From: Schistosoma haematobium
Lineage: Eukaryota; Platyhelminthes; Trematoda; Strigeidida; Schistosomatidae
Reading direction: 5' to 3'
Assembly (NCBI RefSeq): GCF_000699445.3
Contig: NC_067195.1
Span: 10,592,287-10,656,286 of the forward strand
DNA: 64,000 nucleotides
Translations under genes and position numbers: made by a program
Notes under the pieces: generated by a model
What the model was told of the DNA's origin: nothing
Databases searched by the model: none
What the model saw: the letters and a program-made list of their open reading frames with translations, nothing else
Part shown: positions 22,200 to 34,640 of the stretch, in pieces
How the letters are laid out: each line of letters starts with the position of its first letter
Numbering within the stretch: the first letter of the stretch is position 1

Positions 22200-23117
22200 G
22201 TAAGTTAATTCTATAAATATATTTCTATTTGTAGTTTTGAGTAATATCTTATTTGCATATAAAGCGATTTGAGTATGGCTGAGGGTGATAAATACAAGAA
22301 GTTAATAGTTATACATTTATTTTATTTTGATGAGTATTAGATATATTCAGAATATCTTCTAATAGTTGAATTCATGAGTCGATCTAAGTTAAACCACCAT
22401 TGGATGACCATTCATTGCTTCCAGGTTTTTAATAATGATCTAGCTTAGGTCAACTATTAAAAAAATACTACCATCTCCACAAATTCCCATTCTGATAATA
22501 TTCAGAATAGCTTAATAGATTTTTAAAAAATGTTTTTATTGTAAAATGAAATCAAACAGAGAATTTTTGGAAACGAGGAAGTAAAGGTAAGTTCTAACCT
22601 CATGGTTTGAAACCAATCATCAGTGAAAAGTCACGATCATAAACGGTATTGAATCTAAGAACACAATATTTCTCATTTTTAAAACATTAATTTAAAATGT
22701 TATTATGCTGTAGGATGATATGCTGAACTAACTTTTAACTAAGCTTCACAGTCTTTTAAAAATAAATATCTCAGTAAATGACTTTAGGTTTTAGATTTCT
22801 TACCGTATATTTGGGCATAAACTTGATCTGTTGTGAGTACTTTTTGATAACGAATAAAACAGTACACTGTGTTTTGTATAGATAGAATTGGTAACACGAT
22901 ATCAACATCCATTTTAAACTGAGTTTATTTGTAGGCACTCAAATTCCTATTAGTATTCGTTAATGTATGTAGAGTTCTCAAGAAACCTTACTCTGACGAT
23001 ATTTCAACTTTGGAATAGTTATTCATATATAATACTTCAAATCAAAGATTATTTTCCGTGTGAATTTTGTATTCATTCAAATTTCTGTATTCTATTTTTT
23101 TTCTTATTACCAAACAG
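22200..23117 (+). other. Intron 8
   Basis: Apart from the hammerhead-repeat fold-back at 22360-22500 I see nothing in it. Confidence 0.8.
22360..22500 (+). repeat. Hammerhead-repeat tail fold-back
   Basis: The minus arm (about 22360-22408, tagttgaattcatgag, aaaccaccattgg) meets a plus arm starting near ccattcattgcttccaggt and ending caactattaaa. The outer flank ctccacaaattcccattctg matches the extended tail of other copies. Confidence 0.65.
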
Positions 23118-23287
23118 ATTTCTTAGTTCCAGATTTCTCAGCTTTTAAACCACATTTCAATGTTACATCAGTTGAGGAATATTTGATATCATGGGACGAT
23201 CCTGATATACAATCATTGTATACAAGTCATATTTTGAATTTATCAATACCACAAGTGTTACAAAAAGATACTACTTATGCAATTCAA
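23118..23287 (+). CDS. unc-89: Exon 9: first half of FN3-like domain 7
   Basis: Phase 1 in, phase 0 out. Carries VTSVEEYLISWDDPDIQSLY (strand B Trp) and ends DTTYAIQ, strand C. The donor is gtaatg at 23288. The second half lies 4.4 kb downstream in exon 10. Confidence 0.85.
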
Positions 23288-24117
23288 GTAATGTGGAAAT
23301 CTGTAGACTGAGTATTATTTTCAATGTTCCTTTGTGAAGATTATTGAATTTTGTTGTTTGTAACACAGACGTGTTAAGCCGAACATATCCTCGACAACAT
23401 TAGTGACTGAACTTAAAACTTTCATGGCTTGCTGAGAGCACTTGAAACTTAAATTTTTGGGTCGAAATCCAGTAGTGTGTAGTTTTAACATCAATCAATT
23501 TGTGAAACTACACGCTCATCACCTAATGTTGTTGTAGAATCCTCCTTATCCTTATATATTTTCGCTATATACTTTGGATTTAACATTTTTAATTCTGTAA
23601 CTAATTAAGAGTAATTAAATTCCTCCTTTTTCTCAAAAGATCGTTGAACATTTACGTTAGACAACTCAACATTATCGGAACCCCTCTTCTAGGATTCACC
23701 ACCATACTGTCGAATGCATAGGTCAACACAAATACAAAACTCTATATACATATATTGCAACATGTAGTTGACTATAAGTATACATAAAATCAAATCGCTC
23801 GATATTATTTGTATGGTTTAAAATCCGATTCAGTAGAAGATGTACGTTTGCATCTTTATTTGTATTGATAAGGTTTTGTTGTCTATTAATCTGAAACTAG
23901 TTCTGTGCTTATGAAAAACACTTTAGAGTATCCCTACTATTTTAGCCATCACTTTAATTTAATCTCACTTTCTTTGTGTCATTGTTCATCTGTAAATATG
24001 TGTACACTTACATAATCCAATCCATTAAGTCATGTCGTACCCATAATTACTTCGTCAATTTAGTACGTTATCTATACTAATGTGAAATCTAATAACTCGC
24101 ATTACAAGTTCGGGTTA

Positions 24118-24160
24118 CAAAGTACTTAATTACTTACTTACTTATTTACTTACTTACTTA

Positions 24161-24226
<66 letters not shown>

Positions 24227-24312
24227 CCTTTTACCCCTCATCGAGGAGCATAGGCTGCTCACCAGCATTCTCCATTCAACTCTCACCTGGACAGTCCTTG
24301 TTTTCAGTTTCT
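24118..24312 (-). mobile_element. RTE 3' tail with (TTAC)n microsatellite
   Basis: About 26 TTAC-type tetranucleotides (24118-24226, a few TTAT variants) adjoin gcataggctgctcaccagc and surroundings to about 24312, which on the - strand would be the 3' untranslated end of an RTE element finished by a (GTAA)n tail. Short tandem-repeat tails are typical for the RTE clade. Confidence 0.65.
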
Positions 24313-25389
24313 TACAGAGTACTATAAATCAAATACATGTTTAGAAAATGAGAACATACTTCCACCGACTCTTCTGTATAGATTTTTTTATGAAAACATA
24401 AATTCGCTTGTTTAATCATCAGAATACCGCTTATAATCTATTGGGATTGTTGAATTTGACTAAATATCGTAAGATTATCGGAACTTATCAATGAATTGGT
24501 TAACGAGTTCTCAGTTTCACAAGTCAAATTCTCTTCACTGAACTGCTTCAAAATGTTGATTTGTCTATGATTTGTTCATTATATGCTTCCTCGTGATGTT
24601 AATCATGAAAAGATTGTTTGTGTTCAGAAAACAAAAACCAAGTCCACTTATTAGTTCACACGAAATATGTCCAATTACATTGAACTCATTTAAATTTGTA
24701 CTAATAAGCCACATATGAGTAACCTGTATCATGTTGTTTATTCTATAATGTTGGTCAGATCCTATCAATCAAACTGTAAAATAAAGACTAGTTCAAGTAA
24801 CAGGTGTACTTAATATGATGTTAGATGATTCAAAGTAGTTTCAATTAGTCCGAGTCGATTAGACTAGTAAACTTTTTTTAAAATTTAAACAGGCAGATGG
24901 AATATCGAGATCCCAACACAAATCCCTCAGTAATAAAGTCTTTTACTGTAATATACAGTAAAGTAGGTTTGAATCCTACGAAAAGCATCAGATCCCTTGA
25001 CATTATAGATATATTTTCTTGGCAAGTGAAAGATAGAACAAAAACTAGCTTCAGACGTTCTTGTGAATCACTTCTGACTATCTAACACCATGAGAATTAT
25101 ATAAGTCACATACTTACCTATCTTTTACCTGGTTAATTTTTAAACATTCATGATAAGTATCAAAATAATTTCGAAACTAATGAATTGTCAGTTATTTAGA
25201 ACACTTACCATTCAATACAGTGTAGTTTTGTTAGATAAACAGTAAACATTTATCACTATATCAAACCAAAAATTAGAACACTGAACAAAATCCATTCATA
25301 AATTTTCCTAATATTTATCAAACACATTCATATATGCACTGTACAAGTCATTTTCCAAGTTGTAATGATCGATTTCTCTTATTAACTAA

Positions 25390-26622
25390 CATCGAAGAGA
25401 TTATAATTTATGGACGTCCTTTGAACGATTCATAAGTGACCCTGAGAAATTTCGGCCAATCAGGAAACAGTCAGTACAGAGTAAAAATATATTATACAAA
25501 ACCAAAAAATTAGAGTGAATCAATTCTTTAACATGCTTTAAGAACGGCGAGACTATAATTTTTGGTCGAACTAATCAAATTTAAGATAACAGTAGTTTAT
25601 AACCCTCATTTAGTTCTAGTTCCGAAGGTCGCTCAAGCGTCGCTCAAATATCGTCCATAAATTATAGTCTCACCTTAATAACTTTTCGAGGTTAGAAAGT
25701 AGCTCTACAGTCTTGAAATCGTAATGCATACGGTACAGGAACATATCCATGTGACTCCATAATAAATGACCTCTAGAGCCATGATAAGGTTGCGAAAATC
25801 CTTTTAGCCTCGACCGCATCGCTTCTGTATCATTAGTGTGTACTCGCGTAGTAGAGTTTACAAAATATCGCTTGTAGACGATTCACGTAACCAAGTATAG
25901 ATAGGCATCGATATGCTCTCCAGTTATCCGTGTATATTATAGTACCAGGCTGCACATACTATAGTATAATTGGTATAATATTTGTAGCTTGTCGGCTGCT
26001 CACGCGCTAAATGACTCCGTTGTGAGATGGTGTATCATATATATTAAGAACCTGGTAATCATATCAAACGAAGTGCTACTTAACATGTCTTGTTTAACAA
26101 TTCTTCCTCCATTGAATATGTGTTTTCTAACAACCGGTTTGTTATTTTCTACAATTCTCCCGATTTTTCCAAACGACTGATGCAAACTTGTCATTTTTAT
26201 TGCACATATATCTCAACAGTACTCTTACCAGCTTTGGTAACTGCTGCAAAGGTTGCAGCCACCGTTACTGGCGCTTTAATTATCCAGTTTGCAAAAATTA
26301 TCATAATCTGTCTTGATGTCGATCGGAATCTAGAGAAAAAAGTCCCCGTTTTTCCAGACTTTTCCTCCAACATATATTACAGCGAAATACGACGTCGTCA
26401 CGATAGTTTGTACAATGTCCGGAAGTCATTTAAACACCGCAATCACTAATAACGGAACTTCTCAGTAATCCCATCTGTTGTAGCCGCTCAACTATAACTT
26501 TCTACTTGAAATCCGCTGTAAACTGATCGTATGTGAGCATTGAGTACTGAAATAGACTCCGTGACCTTGAAATCGCTTACTGGTTTCTGATTATCTCGTC
26601 CATAGATTATAGTCTCACCGTT
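25390..26622 (-). mobile_element. Decayed Merlin DNA transposon
   Basis: The right end is gtccatagattatagtctcacc near 26600-26619. A matching inverted end occurs at 25546 (ggcgagactataattt) and a weaker one near 25394 (gagattataatttatggacg). On the - strand between about 26440 and 26000, broken frames read SWF-like FFSRFRSTSRQIM, then VTVAATFAAVTKAGKSTVEI, then GKIGRIVENNKPVVRKHIFN, in the order of Merlin transposases (helix-turn-helix, then the V-E-I-D-E start of the catalytic core). The usual acidic residues are already mutated and several stops interrupt it. Merlin is known in Schistosoma. The left boundary is uncertain. Confidence 0.65.
25546..25674. repeat. MITE-like palindromic element inside the Merlin region
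   Basis: A 129-bp unit with inverted ends of about 20 bp (ggcgagactataattttt and the reverse of aaattatagtctcacc). The right end is in the same orientation as the Merlin right end, so it may be a nested non-autonomous copy. Confidence 0.6.
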
Positions 26623-27688
26623 TTTAACTCTATATCATGATTATACATAGTAATATATGTTCTGTTTTCGTGTGTTATGATATTAATTTTTTGAGTGTGG
26701 TATCATTTCAAGATACGATATTCTTGTATAGAATTCATTTGGATTATGCCCATCATGATAGACAGCATGTGATTTTATTATAATTCCGGGTATTTTCTAC
26801 ATATGTTCGTCTTAATAATCAAAATGAGTGTCCAATCAATATGTAAATGAGTGAAATTTTGACTACGATCGTCGTCATGTTTTAGGTTTAATAAATCTTC
26901 ACTTGTGCTAGTCTTGGTGTTCTTACTTTGCGTTGTGAGAATTTCATTGTTTCCCTTTTCTTTCAAGTATAATAATAAGCGACGCGGATAAAACAGTTTG
27001 TGAAAATTTAGTTTTAATCATTTTAAGGTTACTTTTGAGTCAATACAGTAGGTGGTTAATATCAATACCTTTGTTACTGTTATCGTTGTTCATGTAACAT
27101 ATTTAGTGCTTAGTTTTAAAATCTATTACTTAGTCATTATTCTGTTGAATGTAGGTAAGATGTATTTTTAAATGATTTTATCTAACATAAGAGTGAATTT
27201 AATAATAAGATTAACTAATTCCATTATATGAAGATGTCTCACCTCACACAATAATCAGTGTTGGGTAAAACATATGCAAAACGAAAACTAGGAAATATTT
27301 GGTAACTATTTGACCCCAGTTTTAAACCCTTCAATAGAAATCACCCAAGACTCAGTTAGGCATTACAATGAAGCTCACTAACTTGGCATTACATAATTTA
27401 ACTTTGATAATTCATAATTTCAAATTCACTTAAATCATGAAACGTTAAACGCACTACTGAGAATTTCCAAACTAAAAAGAAATAGTACGTCGATACTTTC
27501 TAGTTTTCAATGGTTACCTCCATCAGACTTCATTCTATGGTGTTAATCATTTTCATATAAATTCATATCTAATTCATTTATTTAATTAAAGAATGATGAT
27601 TACCTTGACATTACTCAAAATTTTTCCATTCCCCTGTCTTCATTAAACTTTTGTTTAATCCTTTAATTTAAACTAATTTGTTATTAAG

Positions 27689-27860
27689 ATTCAACATGAA
27701 GGTTCAATTGAATGGACAACAATAGCTTCTAATCTAGATACAAACCAATGGACATGGATCCAACCAAATCCATTGATTGGTTATCATGTTCGCATTCTAC
27801 CGTCGAATCAATTCGGTTTTGGACATCCAACTAGAAATGTGTTAATACCACCACAAGTTA
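27689..27860 (+). CDS. unc-89: Exon 10: second half of FN3-like domain 7
   Basis: Phase 0 in. The peptide IQHEGSIEWTTIASNLDTNQ, then WTWIQPNPLIGYHVRILPSN and QFGFGHPTRNVLIPP ends in the FN3 G-strand signature N-x-F-G-x-G-x-P. Two donors overlap here (gttagt at 27857, gtaagt at 27861); only the second, phase 1, keeps exon 11 in frame. Confidence 0.85.
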
Positions 27861-29086
27861 GTAAGTAATATTAAATTAATTCTACTTCTGTAAAATGTTA
27901 TAATAAAACTAACTTGTCAATGGAAATTCATTCAGCCTTACCAAAACGTCATATTACTACTCATTCTTTTATTTCATGGAAAAAATTCTAACCGATTTTA
28001 TTTATAGAATTTAGTGTGGAATTTTACACTAATTTCATCGTTCAAATGGCATGTAGTACATGACTTCTGGGGATCTAAATGTTTGCTCTCAATTTCTTCA
28101 AAATGAACGACACAATAATTTAATGAAGTACATTACTTCATATTAGTAAATCTATATAATGGTGTTACTAAGTAAATTACATTACTTCGATTAAAGGCAA
28201 GTAGTATTAATGTAGGTCAGTTCAGAATTGAATTTTCTGCAATTAATATCAACCATCACTTATGAAAATCTGAATGCCTACTGATACAATGTTTTTCATT
28301 AAAATCAAATTATCACAATTAGTACCTTCATATCCGTTGACCAAGTTAATTATTATTTAGATGATATAATGGGATAAGAAAATGACATTATTTGAGCCAA
28401 TACTTGATGTATCATTTCAGTATAGATTTTGTTATATATGGCAATTGTGAACTCGTTTAGTGCTCTTTTCAGTGTGACTTTGTGTCGTAGAAACTGCAGT
28501 GGTTTTCGTTTCCCAGTATTACGGCCGAGTAAATTCAGTTATTCTCGATTTTTAGGTGAAAGCAGTAAGACTGTTGATTCAACATACATGATGTGTACAT
28601 AAATGAGTCAAACCCCCGGATATAATAGTGGCTATCCGGATGCAACAGTGGTGACGTAGATTTAACTCAGCCGATCACCCAATTACAGCAGTTATAACGC
28701 TTAACTCAATAACGTAACAGATAACAAGTCGAGTATCTGAAGTGAAAGTTATTAAGTATCAGCACTTAGACTGATGTACATTCAGCTCGCAGGTCTCAAA
28801 CAGAAAAAACCTTATGTCTTCTAATGCTGGTCACATATCAAACATACTAAAACTTGCGGAATAAAGACTTATCAAGGTAGTCCGCCCAAGATGATCATAG
28901 CAAAAAAGACTGATCGATTGCAGTTCTGAATATGGACAATAGGAAATTACAAACCGCTATCAGAACTAAGTAAATTCCTAGAATTTCCTGTGTGTTTTCA
29001 CTTAATGTCAACCCATTTATTCTTAGTTCACTTATAAAAGACAGATATTGATCATTAGAAACTTTCTCCTTTGCTTTAAATTTTAG
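27861..29086 (+). other. Intron 10
   Basis: Bases 27870-28580 show nothing that I recognise. The 3' half has a degenerate Sm-alpha-like region. Confidence 0.75.
28590..29020 (+). repeat. Degenerate Sm-alpha-like repeat
   Basis: Contains tRNA-like words (ttataacgcttaactcaa), a ribozyme-region relic (gatgtacattcagctcgcag, gtctcaaacagaaaaaacc) and the Sm-alpha flank gactgatcgattgcagttctg. The ribozyme core is destroyed. Confidence 0.45.
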
Positions 29087-29476
29087 TTATCCCTGATCTA
29101 ACATTTATGCGACCATCTGTTGAGTCACCGTCAGATATTTTAATTGGTAGAGCTGCGCCAGAACTTGTATGGCAAATACCAAAATCGTATACTTTAGACA
29201 GGACATTTACTCCATACACATTTGAAGTACAAATTAAAGCTGTAGAGAAGTCAATAAATCGTGAAACTAATGATGTGGGCAAGAACTCTGAAAAATCTAA
29301 AAGCACAAACAATGAAAACATATGGAGAGTTCTTGCATCTGGTTTAAAACGTAACCGTTTATCACTGGAACATTTAAATCCCGAACAAGAATATTGGTTA
29401 CGTATAGTTGCTGTTACCGAATATGGTCGTGGTACACCAAGTCAACCTGTACGAAAAATGGCTGATTTAACTGCAA
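29087..29476 (+). CDS. unc-89: Exon 11: FN3-like domain 8
   Basis: Phase 1 in, phase 1 out, so the exon is a complete symmetric domain cassette. It carries PELVWQIPKSYTLDRTFTPY (strands B-C), TFEVQIKAVEK, a Ser/Asn/Lys-rich insert of about 20 residues, IWRVLASGLKRNRLSLEHLN, and ends YWLRIVAVTEYGRGTPSQPV, a classic FN3 F-G end. The last of eight FN3-like units in succession. Confidence 0.93.
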
Positions 29477-31869
29477 GTAAGTTAAGACTCAACAATCTAA
29501 CAAAGTGCAAAGGGTGAAACTCAAATAAATGAATAGAAATAATAGGAATAACAGTAACCATAATAGTGGTAATAATGATGTAAATAATCTGATTTATCAT
29601 ATTTGACTAGAAAGTTAATAACTTAAAGAACTAAATTTCTGCCCAATACTCAATTTATTCGAAGCTATCAAATCCAACCCTGACAATAATACCAACATAC
29701 TCTTAAAGTCTTTATGCTAATCAGCAATATCAATTATTTTACAAATGTTTCGATAATCATTTCTTTCATTTTTCTTAATTCTCTGGAATGAAAAAAGAAC
29801 ATAGCCGATATGCATCAGCATCCGTTGGAGTGATACATGAGCCTACACCTAGTGAGTTAATTCATTTGCTGACTATGTTTATTTATCTCATTTTGATTAG
29901 TTTTTTTTAAATTACACTTCTATCGTGAACGACTTTTTGTGAAATAATATTTAAAAGATGTTCAATTTCTGAAATCAGGAGTGTTTGCCTCAAGATATTC
30001 AAATTATGGGTTAATAATTTTGGAAAGTGTTCAAATGGTAAATTTCATAAATTGAGAATTTTAGGCTTTTTTTCCCAACCCAAATGACTTCTATCAAGCA
30101 AATGTCATAACAGTGAAATGAATTCCTGGCTCGAATACACCATAAAAATTACTGAAGTTTAATTTACATTAAGGCGATCTCATGTATTAGGTTTTATCAT
30201 TGGTTTAAAAACTTCATACCTGTTCAGTTGAATTATTTGTGGAGATAATGTCAGTTTAGAGAAGGTGTTCGTTCTGTATAACATTGAGTGGAAAATCAAT
30301 CTAAATCAAATAAATATAGACAACAGTTTCCTATTAATTTCAAACTTCTTAGCTATATTCACCTATCTTGAATACTAGAATTAAGTCGAAACATTAAGTC
30401 CCTATGATAAACACGAAATCATAATACCATTCATTGAGGATCCAATACTCCACTATTTATATGGTCTCATCAATATAGCTAATTGTTTAACTAGTAAATT
30501 TAATGTTTATCTGGCATAATAGAATTACGTTTCTTCATGTTTCCATACGCCCACTATATCAACAATGAAAACTTTTATTTTAAGTGAAAGCTGCAAAAGC
30601 GCCTGTTTTTTAACCATGTTGATCCCTTAAGTAAAACAGTGAGATCAAATAATTTTTGATTGAATTCCTAATACTACGTACAGTAGGTTATACTTGTACA
30701 ACCGATTTAAATTTTCCATATAAGTAGTTAACTTGTATTATTATTATTGTCATTATTAGCTTTATTCAATATTATATTTTTTGTACAATATAGAATTCTC
30801 AGCGCGACGTATTTCAACAAGTTTCTTTTTCTCATTTTTTGATCTATCCTGACGGTAAGTGTTTAGCGATCACCAGCTATATGTCAGCAGTTGTGGAAGT
30901 GACATCTGAATGATGTTCGTTCTTTTCAATGTATGTTACCGGCCACGATGATGTCGCTGATTGTACCTTTTCGTAACCTGTACAGCGAAATATCGTAAAC
31001 TTTTCATAAACGCGCCTGAATAGGTTGTGCGCTCAATAGATATAATGATGTGTTAAAACAAACAAGAAAACAGATAACTTGTTGAAATATCTAGATGGCA
31101 GGAACAGGTAGCCCAGATATTCAAGCAGGCAGCTACCACAAGTATAATACATAGTGACTAGTGAAACACTACAGTATTTTTAGAGGACTTAGTATTCTCA
31201 TCCCGGTTTGTGCTTGTGACCAAATAAATAGTATTGTCATTAATTGACACTTTCCGGTCTGTATATACTAAGTTCTGATGAGAATCTTTTAACTACAGTA
31301 GATATATAAGGATATAAATAAGTAACGATTATAAACACAAATAGTGTTTAGAAGAAACATCATTCTATTGTTTTCAATGTAAAATCATTACTTATCTTAA
31401 TAATAAATAATAATGTTTCTGAAAATACGTTTTTTCTACATTTCAATCTTAAATAAGTATCGATTAAGTAGCACAATATTTGCTTTGAAAGATATAACTA
31501 AACAATTGTTTTACATTGTACAGTATATGTCAATGACAACAATATCGTTTATAAAGAGACACCGAATGATACAATAGATATTGAACTGTAACCTATATCT
31601 GAAAATCACTTTATAGATTATTTCTTTTATCAAGACTAAAGAAGAAGTGAATTCGAAAGAAAAAGAAACAATTGTTTAATACATTATAAAAAATCACTTA
31701 AGATAGTAAATCATACTTGCTTGTATGTTTCAGTCAAATCTTATTTCAGTGAAAACATGTAATTATCGACTAGTTTTCGAATATTTACATATGTATGTTA
31801 ACCGAAATGTTGGAAACTGAATGTTAAAAGTAGAATATTATTGATATATTTAAATATTTTTGCTATAAC

Positions 31870-32270
31870 TGTGACGGCAGATTAGAGGACAGCGAATAAT
31901 TGATCGGACCAAAGACGCGCAAACACGTAGAACGGCCTTATGTTCCCATTGGTCCCGCTTCCCTGTCTAGCTCAGCCAGTTGAGTCCAGAACGCAAGTCT
32001 CAGCCTCGGAGATATGGATCATTATATTTCGAACACACTCTGTTTAAATACTAATCAAGCAGACCACATCGTACCATAAAATAGAAAATAACATTGTACA
32101 ATATTGACCAGGAGGAAAATGACACGTGAAATAAGTACTGACCAATAAGAAAATAATACCATCTCCAAGTCCAAGAATAGCATTAGACTTAATAGAATAA
32201 TTTTTGGGATATTTTCCTGAATATCCCAACAATTTTGTAGGTCACTTTTACTTTTAAAATACGTAATACT
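31870..32270 (+). repeat. Possible solo LTR
   Basis: Starts TGTGACGGCAGATTAGAGG, is GC-richer than its surroundings for 170 bases, and ends in an AT-rich part with the palindrome ttgggatattttcctgaatatcccaac. TG at one end and CA near 32230 would fit an LTR, but no target duplication or primer-binding site was found. Confidence 0.35.
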
Positions 32271-33629
32271 GTTGCTGATATGAGTAGTTACTTAATAGTT
32301 TTGAATGTGTATTTTTAATTGTTTAGTCTTTTCTATAGAATGTAAAATGTCATTAAGTGAAAAAGTTTTAGAGTTCTGTCTTTTTTTGCTTCTAGGCCTA
32401 AGAACTTTAAATTCTGTATTGTTTAAAACCTGTTTGATGTACTTGTTTTAGGTTCTAAGGTTAGTGACTTATTTACAGCTCACTGAAAATGTATCTGCTG
32501 TATGAAACTGAAACTGATATTTCAATTACTCTAACTTACATTATTCGAGAAAACTAACTAACTAGCCACAAAACTCAATAGTCTGTAGTTACTTGCATTG
32601 ATAATAAGTCTTCTTTTTTCTCTTTTTCCATAAAGTACTTTGACGTCTTTACAGAATGTATTATGAGTGTAGTTAAATTGTTGTATGGCGAAGGAGGAGA
32701 TAAAAATTATTGTATGGTCTTTAATTATAATCAATAGAGTAATACATAATCCGAAGAACCTTATATCGTGTTAGCTATGATAATGGTTATACGGAAATAA
32801 TCTGATTTAGGAATTTCGGAAAATTCCATCAAAATAGAGGGAAGATAAAAATACACTTACAGAAGGATTGGGTGAAAAGTTTTATATTATGCTTCTTTGG
32901 TATGAAGTGACCCAATTGTGAACTAAGGGAAATAATGGGACTGAATAAGTCTATTTGGTTCGGTTTCATTCTATTACTCTCGATGACTCCTCTTACGAAG
33001 AGGAGAAATAATCTCAGTCCTAATAATAGATCACATGAGAATTGATATAGAACCGAAAACGCTTCGTTCACTTTATAAATCCGGTATTTATTAAGTAGGG
33101 AAGAACAGTACGATGCAATGACTTGATGATTTACTTTCTTGGTCAGTCTGAAGCACATTAGATAGAGTGCTTACTTTAGCAATAAAACACTGGCGGTCAA
33201 AAGTGTTATGCTCAAGTGTTGAATTTTAGCTTTATTTTCTGTCCATTTCAGTAAAATATTTAAACTTGATAAGTCATTTTATGTCTTTCTATTTGTAACA
33301 TATGAATCATAATTCAACAAAAAAATGATAATTTGAGTGGTATATATAATCTAAATACTACTATAATGGTTTCCTAATCGCTATTCTGTCTTTATGTTTT
33401 TGTTATCAGGTGTTATTATTTCCCGTACTGTTATATAATTTCATGAAGTTGAGACAATGATCTTATTTTTAGAAAACGCAATAAGAGTACTTCACTGTTA
33501 TCTTAATTTTGAAATGGTTTCAAGTTGATTTTTGTCTATTTCAGTATTGAGTATATATGACAGTCACGTACTAACGGCTTTGAAACATAGTGACAAAATA
33601 TGAAAAATTGATTAGAACTAGAAACTCAA

Positions 33630-33845
33630 ATCAATGGATGCCAGATCAGTAATAATAAGGTTAAGCACTTGCTGCAAGACCTGCGTGTCCTGAGTTCAAT
33701 CCCTAAAGTGGTCGTACACAGGTACTACCATGATAAAACAGCTATATATTTCTTTCTGGTTTTCAATGGTTAGCTAACTAAGATCAGTTCATGATGTAAA
33801 CTATGAAATTCAACTATCTCTGTATATTGTCTATTGTAAAAACAG
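33630..33845 (+). repeat. Hammerhead tRNA-like repeat, decayed
   Basis: tRNA-like segment (atggatgccagatcagtaataataaggtt; tgagttcaatccc) and tail (ggttttcaatggttagctaa, agttcatgatg). The ribozyme core is lost (taccatgataaaacagc). Confidence 0.55.
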
Positions 33846-34244
33846 ATAATACCCTGAATTGCTTACATTCATTATAATATATTCAAATAATTTTATTTAA
33901 AAAATTTGGAAGGGGTAATAATACACTTCAGTGCCTTTTATTTACAGTTCATAATGTTATGATAAAATGGCCATGACTATATGAATTAAAGTCGTTTCAT
34001 TAATAATGATTGTACGAAATTGAGTATTATCAATCAGAATATACGTAAAGCAAATACTTAAAAGATTTATTCTTACTTTGATAAAAGAAGATCACATTCG
34101 ATGAAAAAAGATAATTTAGTATGTATAAACTCATGGTTTACTTTAACATGTATTTCATCTAAACGAAGCTAAACAGCAGTGTGATGTAATCGTTTTTTCA
34201 CTTCATAAAAATATTTTATTTAAACCATTAGGATTGTAATCAGA

Positions 34245-34640
34245 GAGGGATTTTGTGGACACTATAGTAATTTTAATAGTTGAATTCATGAGTCAATTGA
34301 ATCTAGACCACCATGAAAAACCTGAAAGCACTGGACGGCCATTACGTCCTATTGTGAGACGCCTCAGGAGTGAGCATCCAAGATCCCGCCCTTCGCGAGA
34401 TTCGAACCCAGAGCCTATCAGTTTCGCACACGAGAGCTTAACTAATAGACCACTGAGCCGGCATCCAACGGTGTTAATGTCTAAATTCAACCAATCCACG
34501 AAGTTGCGCCACCGTCCGGCGGGATCGTGGATGCGCACTACTGAAGAGTCCCGTACTAGGACGAAACAGCCGTCCGTGGTTTCAGGTTTTCTATGGTGAT
34601 CTAGCTTCAGTTGACTTATGAACTCAACTATCAGAAACAA
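34245..34640 (-). repeat. Hammerhead tRNA-like repeat, large fold-back with ribozyme
   Basis: A full minus copy (34245-34512; box B is gattcgaacccag on the + strand) joins a plus 3' part (34515-34640). The minus ribozyme is decayed (GTAA for GAAA). The plus ribozyme keeps CTGAAGA and GAAA. Outer ends are inverted tails (atagttgaattcatgagtca; tgacttatgaactcaactat). Confidence 0.8.
34534..34580 (+). ncRNA. Hammerhead ribozyme-like motif
   Basis: CTGAAGAGTCCC, loop, TAGGACGAAAC, then the GTC cleavage triplet. Helix II pairs GTCC with GGAC. Helix I is weakened by changes in the downstream strand (cgtggt instead of cagtgc). Confidence 0.45.

Larger units (their letters stand above)
23288..27688 (+). 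other. Intron 9
   Basis: Contains an RTE 3' tail with a TTAC microsatellite and a decayed Merlin transposon. Bases 23300-24110, 24320-25380 and 26630-27680 show no gene or repeat that I recognise; the acceptor is ttattaag. Confidence 0.75.

Noticed and set aside
24122..24226. TTAC repeat as a CRISPR array or satellite
   Set aside because: Uninterrupted tetranucleotides without spacers, next to an RTE-like 3' end.
32829..33158. 109-codon minus-strand frame in intron 11
   Set aside because: No domain, low-complexity ends, no splice or codon support.
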